DNA of 64,000 nucleotides from contig JAEYAW010000013.1 of NCBI GenBank assembly GCA_023404675.1, positions 434,001 through 498,000 on the forward strand, read 5' to 3'. Positions 1 through 10,664 of the stretch are shown here, one piece after another. A program made the position numbers and the translations under genes. A model generated the notes under the pieces. The model was not told the origin of the DNA, searched no databases, and saw only the letters and a program-made list of their open reading frames with translations. Each line of letters opens with the position of its first letter. The first letter of the stretch is position 1. The stretch is from Pseudomonadota bacterium. Lineage in GTDB: Bacteria > Pseudomonadota > Alphaproteobacteria > Rhizobiales > Xanthobacteraceae.

Positions 1-24
1 CATCATCCCGAGCATTCGTAGCCT

Positions 25-108
25 GTAGCCCGGATGAAGCGGAGCGCAATCCGGGATTTTTCTCTCTGTGTCGTCGTCCCGCATTCCGCTTCGCTTCATG
101 CGGGCTAC
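25..108. repeat. Dispersed two-arm intergenic palindrome, copy 1
   Basis: Two imperfect hairpin arms lie in tandem. The first (25-55) begins GTAGCCCGGATGAAGCGG and closes with CCGGG. The second (78-108) begins CCCGCATTCCGCTTCGC and ends GCGGGCTAC. The same pair recurs at 15569-15646 in this orientation and at 10546-10640 inverted. From memory, repeats of this type are common between genes of Bradyrhizobium and its relatives. No protein-coding role is apparent. Confidence 0.75.
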
Positions 109-132
109 AACCTCGCCACGGGGCGACGCGGC

Positions 133-534
133 TCACGCCTCCAGCGGAAACCGGCCCGACGCGATGCGCGAGGCCTCGTTCAGAGGCCAGTTGTAAAGAT
201 AGACCAGTGCGTCGTGTCGTGAGCTGTCGCGCGTCAGCGTGATCGTCTGCGTCGTCCTGACATACTCGGCTGGGTCCGGATAGCCGGGGCCGCAATTCTC
301 GTACTCATCGAGCGCCGCCATCAGGGCAGCATCGTCCGGCACGCGATAGAGATCGCCGTGCACGTGGTCGGCCGGATCGTCGGAGGGAACGAGCCCCGGA
401 TAATACGAGATCATGTAGAGCCGGCCCTGATAATGCGCAGGACCGAGATAGGCGGCGGCTTCACGCAGCCGCCGCGCCATCGGATGCTTCGAGGCGTGCA
501 TCAGCGTGCCGTAGACGAACAGAAGGTCGGTCAT
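133..534 (-). CDS. Gamma-glutamylcyclotransferase-like (AIG2/GGCT fold) protein
   Basis: The 133-residue product starts MTDLLFVYGTL, and the 'VYGTL' strand-loop at residues 6-10 is the hallmark of the AIG2/gamma-glutamylcyclotransferase fold. A conserved acidic residue in 'LDEYENCGPGYP' fits the position of the catalytic Glu. The family forms 5-oxoproline from gamma-glutamyl compounds, but many members have no known substrate. An upstream ATG at 609 would add 25 residues unlike the family, so 534 is preferred. It is a single gene, with a two-arm repeat just downstream. Confidence 0.8.
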   Translation of the reverse strand: MTDLLFVYGTLMHASKHPMARRLREAAAYLGPAHYQGRLYMISYYPGLVPSDDPADHVHGDLYRVPDDAALMAALDEYENCGPGYPDPAEYVRTTQTITLTRDSSRHDALVYLYNWPLNEASRIASGRFPLEA

Positions 535-795
535 GGATGCTGCGCGCCGGAAGACGGTGTGAATGTCATGCGACCCATGACACCTTATTACTCCGGCCGC
601 CGCAATCATCCGGTCGCGGGCCTTTGCCGATGGACACCGTTCGGCGGTTGGAATATAATCTTGTCGTGCGCGAATACGCGTGCCGTAAGCGTCTCACGTC
701 AGGCAACGCATTCATCCTCCGGCCAGACCGGATCGGGACGAATGCGTTTTTTATTGTCCTGACCGTTCCGGCCTTTGGTCAAGAAGGTTGGTTTC

Positions 796-1077
796 GTGAC
801 ACCACTTCCGGATGCGGGCAAGGCCCGAACCTCGCGCGCGCGGGGAAAAATCCCCGCCCGCTATGCCTCTCTCGTCATGCCTCTTGTGCTGTCGCTGCTG
901 ATGACCTTTGTCGTCTCGGCGATATCCACCTTACGCAGTCTGGGCTTCTCACAAGCTGTGCTCGAGGTGTGGCCAGCCGCGTGGGCGCTGTCGTGGCTCG
1001 TGGCGTTTCCGACGCTGCTCGCCGTGCTGCCGCTGGTCAGACGCATCGTCGCGCTGCTTGTCGCGCCGCCGGCGTGA
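796..1077 (+). CDS. DUF2798 family small membrane protein
   Basis: The product has about 93 residues and two hydrophobic segments: roughly 'MPLVLSLLMTFVVSAIST' and 'AWALSWLVAFPTLLAVLPLV'. These are joined by a short loop with 'LRSLGFS', the usual DUF2798 layout. I chose the GTG at 796 because AAGAAGG (781-787) sits 8 bases upstream; a TTG at 775 is an alternative. The function of this family is not established. A strong hairpin follows the stop. No operon partner is visible. Confidence 0.7.
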   Translation: MTPLPDAGKARTSRARGKIPARYASLVMPLVLSLLMTFVVSAISTLRSLGFSQAVLEVWPAAWALSWLVAFPTLLAVLPLVRRIVALLVAPPA

Positions 1078-1087
1078 GACGGTCAAC

Positions 1088-1116
1088 GAAAGGGGGCCTT
1101 TCATGGCCCCCCTTTC
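1088..1116 (+). terminator. GC-rich hairpin after the DUF2798 gene
   Basis: AAAGGGGGCC pairs with GGCCCCCCTTT around a short TTTCAT loop, with one unpaired C. It lies 10 bases after the stop codon at 1077. A run of T is only partly present, so it could be a weak terminator or an mRNA-stabilising hairpin. Confidence 0.5.
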
Positions 1117-1223
1117 GCGCTGCGCGAAGGCGATTGGTGACCGCCGAAACTTTCTGATCCCCGGGCAGTTTCCCGGATGTATGAATTCAGTCATCCCGGA
1201 TCTCCATTGACGTCAGGAATGCA

Positions 1224-1718
1224 ATGAACCCGCCAGAGCAAGCACGCCAATCGACGTGGCTGAGAGCCGCGATCGCGATCGTTCCGGTGATCGCCGCCTC
1301 GCTTCTGGGGCAGTGGGCGACGTATCCCAACCTGGCCCCATGGTATGCAGGCCTCGTCAAGCCATCCTTCAATCCGCCCAACTGGATTTTCGCGCCTGTC
1401 TGGACGGCCCTCTACGTTCTGATGGCCTATGCGGTTTGGCGCATTCTGGGAGCCGGCACGCGGGACGGGCGGCGAATGGCTCTGGCGGCATTCTTTCTTC
1501 AACTCGCGCTCAACGCGATGTGGTCGTGGTTGTTTTTCGGATTGAACAACCCGCTGGCGGGCTTGCTGAACATCGTGCCGCAGCTTCTCGTCATCCTTGC
1601 CACGATCCATCTGTTTCGCAGGCTCGATCCTGTCGCCGGGCTTTGCCTCGTTCCGCTGGCGGCCTGGGTCGCTTTCGCTACCGTGCTGAATTTCGAAGTC
1701 TGGCGTCTGAATTCCTGA
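1224..1718 (+). CDS. tspO: TspO/MBR family protein
   Basis: This 164-residue membrane protein has five hydrophobic segments and the family blocks 'KPSFNPPNWIFAPVWTALY' (about residues 46-64), 'LNAMWSWLFFG' (about 95-105) and 'AWVAFATVLNFEVWRLN' at the C terminus. TspO proteins bind tetrapyrroles and steroids and modulate porphyrin export or stress responses. In photosynthetic relatives TspO affects pigment gene expression. The gene stands alone and converges on rpoD across a shared hairpin. Length and motifs match full-length family members. Confidence 0.93.
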   Translation: MNPPEQARQSTWLRAAIAIVPVIAASLLGQWATYPNLAPWYAGLVKPSFNPPNWIFAPVWTALYVLMAYAVWRILGAGTRDGRRMALAAFFLQLALNAMWSWLFFGLNNPLAGLLNIVPQLLVILATIHLFRRLDPVAGLCLVPLAAWVAFATVLNFEVWRLNS

Positions 1719-1743
1719 GAACGGATCCGGCGAATGCAAACAA

Positions 1744-1771
1744 AAAAGCCCCGGCCATCGCCGGGGCTTTT
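1744..1771. terminator. Bidirectional terminator between tspO and rpoD
   Basis: AAAAGCCCCGG (1744-1754) pairs perfectly with CCGGGGCTTTT (1761-1771) around a 6-base loop. A-rich and T-rich flanks make a rho-independent terminator on both strands, which suits the convergent genes. Confidence 0.85.
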
Positions 1772-1800
1772 CGTTCTCGCGACCGGGATCAGCGGCGCGA

Positions 1801-3909
<2,109 letters not shown>

Positions 3910-4177
3910 TCATCGCTCCTGAAACGCATCCACACGTCCGCCGCACGGATGTCGCTTTCATCCCGCAATGGAAGACCTGCGATCCCGGCTGCCGCCAGTC
4001 TTCTCATCACGCACAAAGGGCGGCGCGCACGCGCCACCCCGATTCGGTTCTGGACCTTTTGCCCTGACGCCGTTAAGCCTCGCTTAACCGTGCTTTCTAG
4101 AAGCCAAAACACCATTTTGGCGAGTCTTTTCGCGGCCGCTCGCCACGTTGAAACCCGCCCGTCAACCCGCGCGCCGC

Positions 4178-6163
4178 CTAGCCGGCCGGTCGGAAGCGCC
4201 CGGACTGTTCGCCAAATCCCTCGATCAGGGCCTCAAGACCCTCGGTCTGCGTGAGCCGCGCCTTGACGTCTTCCAGCCATGCGACATTGGTGTCGCTCGG
4301 CTCGTCGCCCAGGGCCAGCTCGGCGTCCTTCAATTCCCTAAGTAAGGAGTAGGATTGCTGTTGCAAGACAACGAGCTGGTGCCATGTCGCCAAAACGTCG
4401 TCGCGGGCCGCGCCGGCCTGCGCGCCCCACACGGCTCCAGTCGTGATCGCCCGCTCAACCCGTTGAACCAGTTCTGAAAATCCCATGCGCTCCAGATCGG
4501 CGCGCATGTTCTCGCTTTGCTCGTCGGGATCGGCGGTGTGGTGATGATCGGCGGCGAAGGCGGCGATGATCGCCTGCCGCAGCCGCTGGGCTTCGGGGTG
4601 GGCGAAGTCCAGCATCGCGACTTCCTCGAGCCGGTCGTGGAGCAACCAGGGGTGGTGAACGAGCGCGAGCAGGATCAGCGCCTCGCGACGGGAGATCGTG
4701 CTGCGCTGGCCGCGCAGCAACGAGCTGGCCGCAAGCTGCGGGCTCATCGGCTGATAGGGGCCGGACGCGAAGCCCGGCCGGTTATTCACAGCCTGTGGAT
4801 GACCTGGCCGGCCCCGGCCGGCGGGGCGCGGCGCGAAGGGCTGCCGGGAAAACTGCCCCCGATTCGCGCGGCCGTATCCACCCGCCTGGCGCTCCGGCGC
4901 GAAGGCGCGCTGGAACCGCTCGGCCAGATCCTGCCGGTAGTGCTTGCGCACCACCTCGTCGCGGATGCCTTGCGTCAGCGCGCCGAGCCGGGCTTCCAGA
5001 GCCGCCCGCCGCTCGGGCGTGGAATAGTCGCCGCCTTCGATCTCCCGGGTCCACACCATCTCGGCGAGCGGGCGGGCCGAGGCCAGCACCTCCTCGATGG
5101 CGGCGCGTCCGCCGGAACGGGCGAGATCGTCCGGATCCTGCCCGTCCGGCAAAAGCGCGATGCGCAGGCTCTTGCCGGGCACGAGGTTCGGCAGCGCCAG
5201 ATCGGCGGCGCGCCAGGCGGCTTTCTGGCCGGCGCGGTCGCCGTCGAAACACAGGATCGGCTCGTCCGCCATCCGCCACAGCAGCGCGAGTTGATTTTCG
5301 GTCAGCGCGGTGCCGAGCGGGGCGACGCTCGCCGCGAAGCCCACGCCGACCATGGCGATCACGTCCACATAGCCCTCGACCACGATCAACGGCGCGCCGT
5401 CATGGGCGGCCTGCCGCGCGAGCGCGAGATTGTAGAGGTTGTCGCCCTTGTGAAACAGCGGGGTTTCCGGCGAGTTCAGGTACTTGGCCGGAACGTCCTT
5501 CTCCAGCGCCCGTCCGCCGAAGGCGATGACGCGGCCGCGCGCGTCGCCGATCGGAAACATGACGCGGTCGCGGAAGCGGTCGTAAGGTACCGGCACGTCG
5601 TCGCCGCCGATCAGCAGGCCGGCCTCCACCATATCCTCGACCGGGACGCCCGCCTGTCCGAGATGCTCCTTGAGCGCGAACCGCTCGCCGGGCGCATAGC
5701 CCATACGGAACTTGAGCTGGGTCGCCGGCGTGATGCCGCGGTCGGCCAGATAGCCGCGCCCTTTCGCGCCTGCCCGCGACGCCAGAGTTTGCGCGAAAAA
5801 CTGCGCGGCCATCTCCATGACGTCGTAGAGCGTGCGCCGTCGCTGCTCGCGGCGTTCCATGTCGGGCGAGGCGACCGGCATCGGCAGCCCGGCCATCGAG
5901 GCAAGGCGTTCGACGGCCTCGGGAAAGGAAACTCCCTCCGTCTCCATCACGAAATCGAAGATGTTGCCGTGCTGGCCTGATGAAAAGTCGTGATAAAAAC
6001 CCTTCTGGTCGTTGACCGTGAAGGAGGGGGTCTTTTCCTGCTGGAACGGGGAGAGGCCTTTCCACTCCCGCCCGGCGCGTTTCAGCTTCACGCGGCGGCC
6101 CACGACCTCCGACACCGGAAGCCGGGCACGTATCTCGTCGAGAAACTGGGGCGGAAAGCGCAT
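4178..6163 (-). CDS. dnaG: DNA primase DnaG
   Basis: The 661-residue primase makes RNA primers for DNA replication. It has the N-terminal CHC2-type domain (residues 1-100), then the TOPRIM/catalytic core with 'VVEGYVDVIAMVGVGF' and 'LCFDGDRAGQKAA', then a C-terminal helicase-binding region. All four residues that bind zinc in E. coli DnaG are replaced here: S38 and Q41 in 'SPFQQEKTPSF', and D59 and S62 in 'YHDFSSGQHG'. The fold around them is otherwise conserved. It lies upstream of rpoD and is divergent from the MFS gene. No strong ribosome binding site is visible. Confidence 0.97.
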   Translation of the reverse strand: MRFPPQFLDEIRARLPVSEVVGRRVKLKRAGREWKGLSPFQQEKTPSFTVNDQKGFYHDFSSGQHGNIFDFVMETEGVSFPEAVERLASMAGLPMPVASPDMERREQRRRTLYDVMEMAAQFFAQTLASRAGAKGRGYLADRGITPATQLKFRMGYAPGERFALKEHLGQAGVPVEDMVEAGLLIGGDDVPVPYDRFRDRVMFPIGDARGRVIAFGGRALEKDVPAKYLNSPETPLFHKGDNLYNLALARQAAHDGAPLIVVEGYVDVIAMVGVGFAASVAPLGTALTENQLALLWRMADEPILCFDGDRAGQKAAWRAADLALPNLVPGKSLRIALLPDGQDPDDLARSGGRAAIEEVLASARPLAEMVWTREIEGGDYSTPERRAALEARLGALTQGIRDEVVRKHYRQDLAERFQRAFAPERQAGGYGRANRGQFSRQPFAPRPAGRGRPGHPQAVNNRPGFASGPYQPMSPQLAASSLLRGQRSTISRREALILLALVHHPWLLHDRLEEVAMLDFAHPEAQRLRQAIIAAFAADHHHTADPDEQSENMRADLERMGFSELVQRVERAITTGAVWGAQAGAARDDVLATWHQLVVLQQQSYSLLRELKDAELALGDEPSDTNVAWLEDVKARLTQTEGLEALIEGFGEQSGRFRPAG

Positions 6164-6459
6164 GGGAATCCGTTGTTCAACCTGTCAGCTATATAGTGTG
6201 CGCGTCCGGCGCGACGAAGAACGATCGGCCGCCGCGCCGTTCTCCCGGCTATCCTTTTTTGTCCACAGGCGCCTTGTTTTGTCGCTCGTCGTCCCGGGGC
6301 GGTCCTCGCCGATGGTGGGTCAAGGCCGGTGATGGCGAGAAGGCACGGCCGCGTGCGATCCGTGCCGCATATCTGGTCTTCGCAGGTGCACACTTCCCCA
6401 ATTGCCCGCCAGGCCCCAAGTCACGGGGACATTTTTTCCTCGCGCGCCATGGTTTGCCG

Positions 6460-7692
6460 ATGTCAGCCCAATCGATTCAAACAGATCCTTCCTCCCGGCA
6501 GACCGGCCCCAGCGCCGGAATGGTCCTGATGCTGGCGATCGCCACCGGCGTGACGGTCGCCAACATCTACTACATCCAGCCGCTGGTCGAGGAGATCGCC
6601 CGCAGCATCGGCATCGACCTCACCGAGGCGGGCCTGCTGGTGACGCTGCTGCAGGTCGGTTACGTCGTGGGCCTGCTGTTTCTCGCGCCGCTTGGCGACC
6701 TCGTCGAAAACAAGAAACTGATTCTCGTGACCATGGCTGGCCTCGTTGTCAGCCTGGCGGGCGCGGCGCTTGCGCCCCGCGCTTCCGTTTTCATGGTCGC
6801 CGTGGTCCTCATCGGACTGACGGCCACGGCGACGCAGATGATCGTGCCGCTCGCCGCGCATCTGGCCCATGCCGAGCGGCGCGGCCATGTGGTTGGCACC
6901 GTGATGAGCGGCCTGCTGTTCGGGATCCTGCTGGCGCGCCCTGTCGCGACGCTGATCGCGGGCGCTTTCGGCTGGCGGGCGGTGTTCATGACCTCCGCCG
7001 CCGTGATGATCGGGCTGCTGCTGGTGATGCTCAAGGTTCTGCCGCGCCGCGATCCCGAGCCATCCTTCGGATACGGCGCGCTGATCGCCTCGCTCTGGCA
7101 TGTGCTGATCTCGACGCCGGTGCTGCAGCGCCGCTCGGCCTATCAGGCGCTGCTGTTCGCCGGCTTCATCCTGTTCTGGACGGCGATGCCAATTCTGCTC
7201 AGCGCTCCGCCGTTTTCCCTCGACCACGTCGCGATGTCCGCCTTCCTGTTGAGCGGCGCGGCGGGAGCGCTCATCGCGCCGATCAGCGGCAAGCTCGCCG
7301 ATCGCGGCTGGGGGCAGGCGATGACCGCCTTTGCCATCGCCGCCGTTGCACTCTCGTTCGTGCTGATCGCACTGCTCGGCCGCGCCTCGCTGCCGGCCAT
7401 CGTGGTGGCGGGCATCATTCTGGACGCGGGCGCCCAGGCCAATCTGATCGCGGGCCAGCGTGCGATCTACGCGCTGCCGGGCGAGATCCGCAGCCGTCTC
7501 AATGCCCTCTATCTGGCGGGCATCTTTCTCGGCGGCAGCATCGGGTCGGCATTCAGCGGTTATGCCGTGGTGCACGGCGGCATGAGCATGGTCGCCACCA
7601 TTGGCCTCGGCTTCGCGCTGATCGCGGCCCTGCTGTTCGCCACCGAGTTCATCGGCCCGCGCAAGCGCGAGCAGTGCGCCGCGGAGGCGTAA
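6460..7692 (+). CDS. MFS transporter, drug/metabolite exporter type
   Basis: This is a 410-residue, 12-helix major facilitator. After a short polar N terminus come 'NIYYIQPLVEEIARSIG' and 'QVGYVVGLLFLAPLGDLVENKK', the loop 2-3 signature of proton-driven exporters; a second half repeats the fold. The start at 6460 (MSAQSIQTD) is preferred because an upstream extension is basic, low in complexity and unlike the family. It resembles YnfM/YgaY-type exporters, whose substrates are mostly unknown. It is divergent from dnaG, with 296 bases between them in which I see no other gene. Confidence 0.85.
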   Translation: MSAQSIQTDPSSRQTGPSAGMVLMLAIATGVTVANIYYIQPLVEEIARSIGIDLTEAGLLVTLLQVGYVVGLLFLAPLGDLVENKKLILVTMAGLVVSLAGAALAPRASVFMVAVVLIGLTATATQMIVPLAAHLAHAERRGHVVGTVMSGLLFGILLARPVATLIAGAFGWRAVFMTSAAVMIGLLLVMLKVLPRRDPEPSFGYGALIASLWHVLISTPVLQRRSAYQALLFAGFILFWTAMPILLSAPPFSLDHVAMSAFLLSGAAGALIAPISGKLADRGWGQAMTAFAIAAVALSFVLIALLGRASLPAIVVAGIILDAGAQANLIAGQRAIYALPGEIRSRLNALYLAGIFLGGSIGSAFSGYAVVHGGMSMVATIGLGFALIAALLFATEFIGPRKREQCAAEA

Positions 7693-7730
7693 GGGAAAAG
7701 GGAGGCCTCTGTTTTGACCGTTCCCCTCGG

Positions 7731-7816
7731 TCATGGCCGGGCTTGACCCGGCCATCCCGCCCGGGAGCGCGGCGCCTTCCTTATTGCGGTTCCCGCGACA
7801 AGCGCGGGGATGACAG
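7731..7816. repeat. Dispersed 'catggccgggcttgacccgg' repeat with second hairpin
   Basis: ATGGCCGGG and CCCGGCCAT form a perfect hairpin. It is followed by a second imperfect hairpin that ends GCGCGGGGATGACAG. A shortened copy of the first arm lies at 23274-23300, after alaS. It sits between two convergent genes and may also end their transcription. Confidence 0.65.
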
Positions 7817-7837
7817 AAATAACGGAGGCGGCTCGCC

Positions 7838-8623
7838 TCACCCGAACGCGCCGTCCTTGCGCAGCGTCGCTTCGATCTCGCCGAACAGGCGCGCGAGCCG
7901 CTCGGCCCACTCCTCCTGACCGGATTCCTCGGTGATCAGATCCTGCCGGATTTCGATGCCGGTGTTGATGAGGCCGCGCGCCTCGCCATGCACCGGGATG
8001 CTGTAGTCGGTGGCGTCGCTCACCGCATAAGGTTCGTTGTCGCCGACCACGAGGCCGGCCTCGCCGCGCAGCAGCCTGAGCAGCAGCGGGGCGAGGGTGC
8101 GGTCGTGCTGGTACAGCGTGCCGATATGCCAGGGTCGGGCGATTCCGGCATAGACCGGCGTGAAGCTGTGCAGCGCCACGATGGCGGTGGGAAGCCCCTC
8201 GCGCAGGCGCGCGTCGATCACCGCGCCGATCCGGGTATGATAGGGCGAAAAGATCGCCGCCGCCCGCGCCGCTGCCGCCTCCCGCGTCAGCCCTTCGTTG
8301 GCGGGCACCGTGGTCGCCTCGCTGATCAGCGGGATCGAGCTGGGCGCGGTCAGCGGCCGGTTGCAGTCGATCACGAGGCGGGAATAGCGCTGCGCCACGA
8401 GGTGCGCGCCGAGCGCCTGCGAGAGCCGCTCGGCCACGCCCGCGATGCCGATATCGTAGGCGATATGGCGCTCCAGCTCGCTGTCGGGCAGGCCGAGCCG
8501 CCCGAGGCTGTGCGGGACGCGCCGGCCATAATGGTCGCACAGCAGAAGGAACGGGGAGGCCCCGTCGGCATTATGCTCCAGCACCGGCGGCGGTTCGTCC
8601 GCCGCGAGCAGGGGGCTGTTCAA
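7838..8623 (-). CDS. N-formylglutamate amidohydrolase family protein
   Basis: The product has 261 residues from TTG 8623, or 290 from TTG 8710. 'LLLCDHYGRRVP', 'RYSRLVIDCNRP' and 'AIVALHSFTPVYAG' are the metal and substrate-binding blocks of the N-formylglutamate amidohydrolase (HutG-like) family, which hydrolyses N-formylglutamate to glutamate and formate. I prefer 8623 because AAGGA precedes it and the family usually begins near 'NSPLLA'. No other histidine-degradation genes are nearby, so the real substrate is uncertain. It is divergent from the transglutaminase pair. Confidence 0.82.
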   Translation of the reverse strand: MNSPLLAADEPPPVLEHNADGASPFLLLCDHYGRRVPHSLGRLGLPDSELERHIAYDIGIAGVAERLSQALGAHLVAQRYSRLVIDCNRPLTAPSSIPLISEATTVPANEGLTREAAAARAAAIFSPYHTRIGAVIDARLREGLPTAIVALHSFTPVYAGIARPWHIGTLYQHDRTLAPLLLRLLRGEAGLVVGDNEPYAVSDATDYSIPVHGEARGLINTGIEIRQDLITEESGQEEWAERLARLFGEIEATLRKDGAFG

Positions 8624-8763
8624 AGATCCTTGGTTCAAGGCAGACGATCCGATTGGGCGCGCGATCCGGATGGTCGCGCCGGACGGCAGGACTGACTCAA
8701 GATTGGGCAATGGGATCAGCCCGTTCGCCGGTAGAATGGACGATCAGACGCACCGAGACAACC

Positions 8764-9693
8764 ATGCCGCTGCTGACCATCAACCACGTGACCACCTACC
8801 GCTACGCCCGGCCGGTGGCGTTCGGCGAGCACAGCTTCATGCTACGCCCACGTGACGGCCACGACCTGCGGGTGATCTCCAGCGAGCTGTCGGTGTCGCC
8901 GCGGCCTGCGTCGCTGCGCTACATCCACGATGTTTTCGGCAATTCCGTCGCGCTCGCCGAATTCGACGCGCGGGCGGACCGGCTGGTGGTGGCGAGCCGT
9001 GTCGTGGTCGAGCATTTCCCGGTCGAGGAGTTCGCGCTGGAGCCCGACGACGAGGCCTATCTCTATCCGTTCCGCTACGACGACGAGGAACTGCCGGACC
9101 TGATGTCCTCGATCTCGCCGTCCTACAGCGATCCGGACGGGGCGCTGGCGGCGTGGGCGCGCGGCTTCCTTGAACCTGTCGATGCGACCCCGACACTCAA
9201 CATCCTGATCGGGATGACGCACGGCATCCGCCGCGACTTCACCTATCGCAAGCGCTACGAGCACGGCACCCAGCATCCGTTCGACACGCTGCAGACGCGC
9301 TCGGGCACCTGCCGCGACTTCGCGCTCCTGATGGTCGAGGCGTTGCGGCGGCTCGGCATCGCGGCGCGTTTCGTGTCCGGCTACCTCTATGTGCCGCGCC
9401 ACAATGGCAGCGGCCACGTGGGGGGCGGCGCGACCCATGCCTGGGTGCGGGCCTATCTGCCCGGCGTCGGCTGGATCGAGTTCGATCCGACCAACGGCAT
9501 CGTCGGCAGCCGCGACCTGATCCGCGTCGCGGTGGCGCGCGATCCGGGGCAGGCGGTGCCGGTGCACGGGACGTTCTTCGGCCCGGCCTCGGCGCATCTG
9601 GGCATGGACGTGGAGATCAGCGTCGAATCCGACGAGGCCGAGAGCGCCGCGCTCCGCCCGGCAACGCCACGCATTTCAACACAGGGACTGTAA
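8764..9693 (+). CDS. Transglutaminase-like cysteine protease-fold protein
   Basis: The 310-residue product has an N-terminal bacterial transglutaminase-like beta domain ('TYRYARPVAFGEHSFMLRPR') and a C-terminal transglutaminase core. The Cys-His-Asp triad is visible as C183 in 'SGTCRDFALLM', H225 in 'GGATHAWVRAYLPG' and D241 in 'WIEFDPTNG'. Such proteins are probably peptidases or amidases. They often lie beside circularly permuted ATP-grasp genes, but none is present here. Only 4 bases separate it from the next gene, a second transglutaminase-like protein, so the two are probably co-transcribed. Confidence 0.9.
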   Translation: MPLLTINHVTTYRYARPVAFGEHSFMLRPRDGHDLRVISSELSVSPRPASLRYIHDVFGNSVALAEFDARADRLVVASRVVVEHFPVEEFALEPDDEAYLYPFRYDDEELPDLMSSISPSYSDPDGALAAWARGFLEPVDATPTLNILIGMTHGIRRDFTYRKRYEHGTQHPFDTLQTRSGTCRDFALLMVEALRRLGIAARFVSGYLYVPRHNGSGHVGGGATHAWVRAYLPGVGWIEFDPTNGIVGSRDLIRVAVARDPGQAVPVHGTFFGPASAHLGMDVEISVESDEAESAALRPATPRISTQGL

Positions 9694-9697
9694 GATC

Positions 9698-10510
9698 ATG
9701 GAAATCAGGGTCGGGTTCGAGATCGGCTACGCGGCGGAGCATCCGACGCCGATGATGATCATGCTCAGCATCCATCCCTCGCGGTTCGGCGACATCGTCG
9801 GCACCGAGCGCATCTATGCCGAGCCGGACGTGCCGATCAGCTTCTATCGCGATGTCTTCGGCAATGTCTGCGGCCGCGTCACCGCGCCGGCGGGCGGCAT
9901 CACCTTTCACGGCAGCGCACTGGTGCGCGACTCCGGCCTGCCCGACCTCGTGGTGCCGACCGCGCGGCAGCTGCCGATCGAGGACCTTCCGGACGAGTGC
10001 GTCCAGTTCCTGATGCCGAGCCGCTACTGCGAGACCGACCGCCTGTCCGACATCGCCTGGCAGCTGTTCGGCGGCACCGAGCCCGGCTGGGCGCGCGTGC
10101 AGGCGATCTGCGATTTCGTCAACGGCCATCTCACCTTCGGTTACGAGCATGCGCACCACATGAAATCGGCGTGGGACGCCTATCAGGAGAAGAAGGGCGT
10201 GTGCCGCGACTTCGCCCATCTGGCGCTGACGCTGTGCCGCTGCATGAACATCCCGGCGCGCTACTGCACGGGCTATCTCGGCGACATCGGCGTGCCGCCC
10301 GAGCCGACGCCGATGGATTTCTCCGGCTGGTTCGAGGTCTATCTCTCCGGCCAGTGGTACACCTTCGACGCGCGCCACAACACGCCGCGCATCGGCCGTA
10401 TCCTGATGGGCACCGGGCGCGACGCCGCCGATGTCGCGCTCTCCACCAGCTTCGGCCGGATGGAGCTGACGAAGTTCGTCGTCGTCACCGACGAGGTGGT
10501 GACGGCGTGA
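9698..10510 (+). CDS. Transglutaminase-like protein lacking the catalytic His
   Basis: This 270-residue relative of the preceding gene starts 4 bases after it. The nucleophile is present as C169 in 'KKGVCRDFAHLALTL', and the Asp as D224 in 'WYTFDARHNTPRIGR'. The residue at the expected histidine position is S209 ('MDFSGWFEVYL'), where related proteins usually have 'FHAWFE'. The protein may therefore be a pseudoenzyme or a partner of the upstream protein. No signal peptide is seen, so it is probably cytoplasmic. Confidence 0.88.
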   Translation: MEIRVGFEIGYAAEHPTPMMIMLSIHPSRFGDIVGTERIYAEPDVPISFYRDVFGNVCGRVTAPAGGITFHGSALVRDSGLPDLVVPTARQLPIEDLPDECVQFLMPSRYCETDRLSDIAWQLFGGTEPGWARVQAICDFVNGHLTFGYEHAHHMKSAWDAYQEKKGVCRDFAHLALTLCRCMNIPARYCTGYLGDIGVPPEPTPMDFSGWFEVYLSGQWYTFDARHNTPRIGRILMGTGRDAADVALSTSFGRMELTKFVVVTDEVVTA

Positions 10511-10545
10511 GGCGGCGCTGAAGCGCCTGCGTCGTCCCGAGACGC

Positions 10546-10640
10546 GTAGCCTGCATGAAGCGCAGCGGAATGCGGGTGGCAGAACGCGAGATGCCGCGAC
10601 ACCGAGTCCCCGGATTGCGCTGCGCTCCATCCGGGCTACG
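10546..10640. repeat. Dispersed two-arm intergenic palindrome, copy 2 (inverted)
   Basis: The arms match those at 25-108 and 15569-15646, but their order and strand are reversed. The element begins GTAGCCTGCATGAAGCGC and ends CCATCCGGGCTAC. It fills the space between the convergent transglutaminase and SDR genes. Confidence 0.7.
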
Positions 10641-10664
10641 GATTCCGGAGGCGGCACAAAAAAA

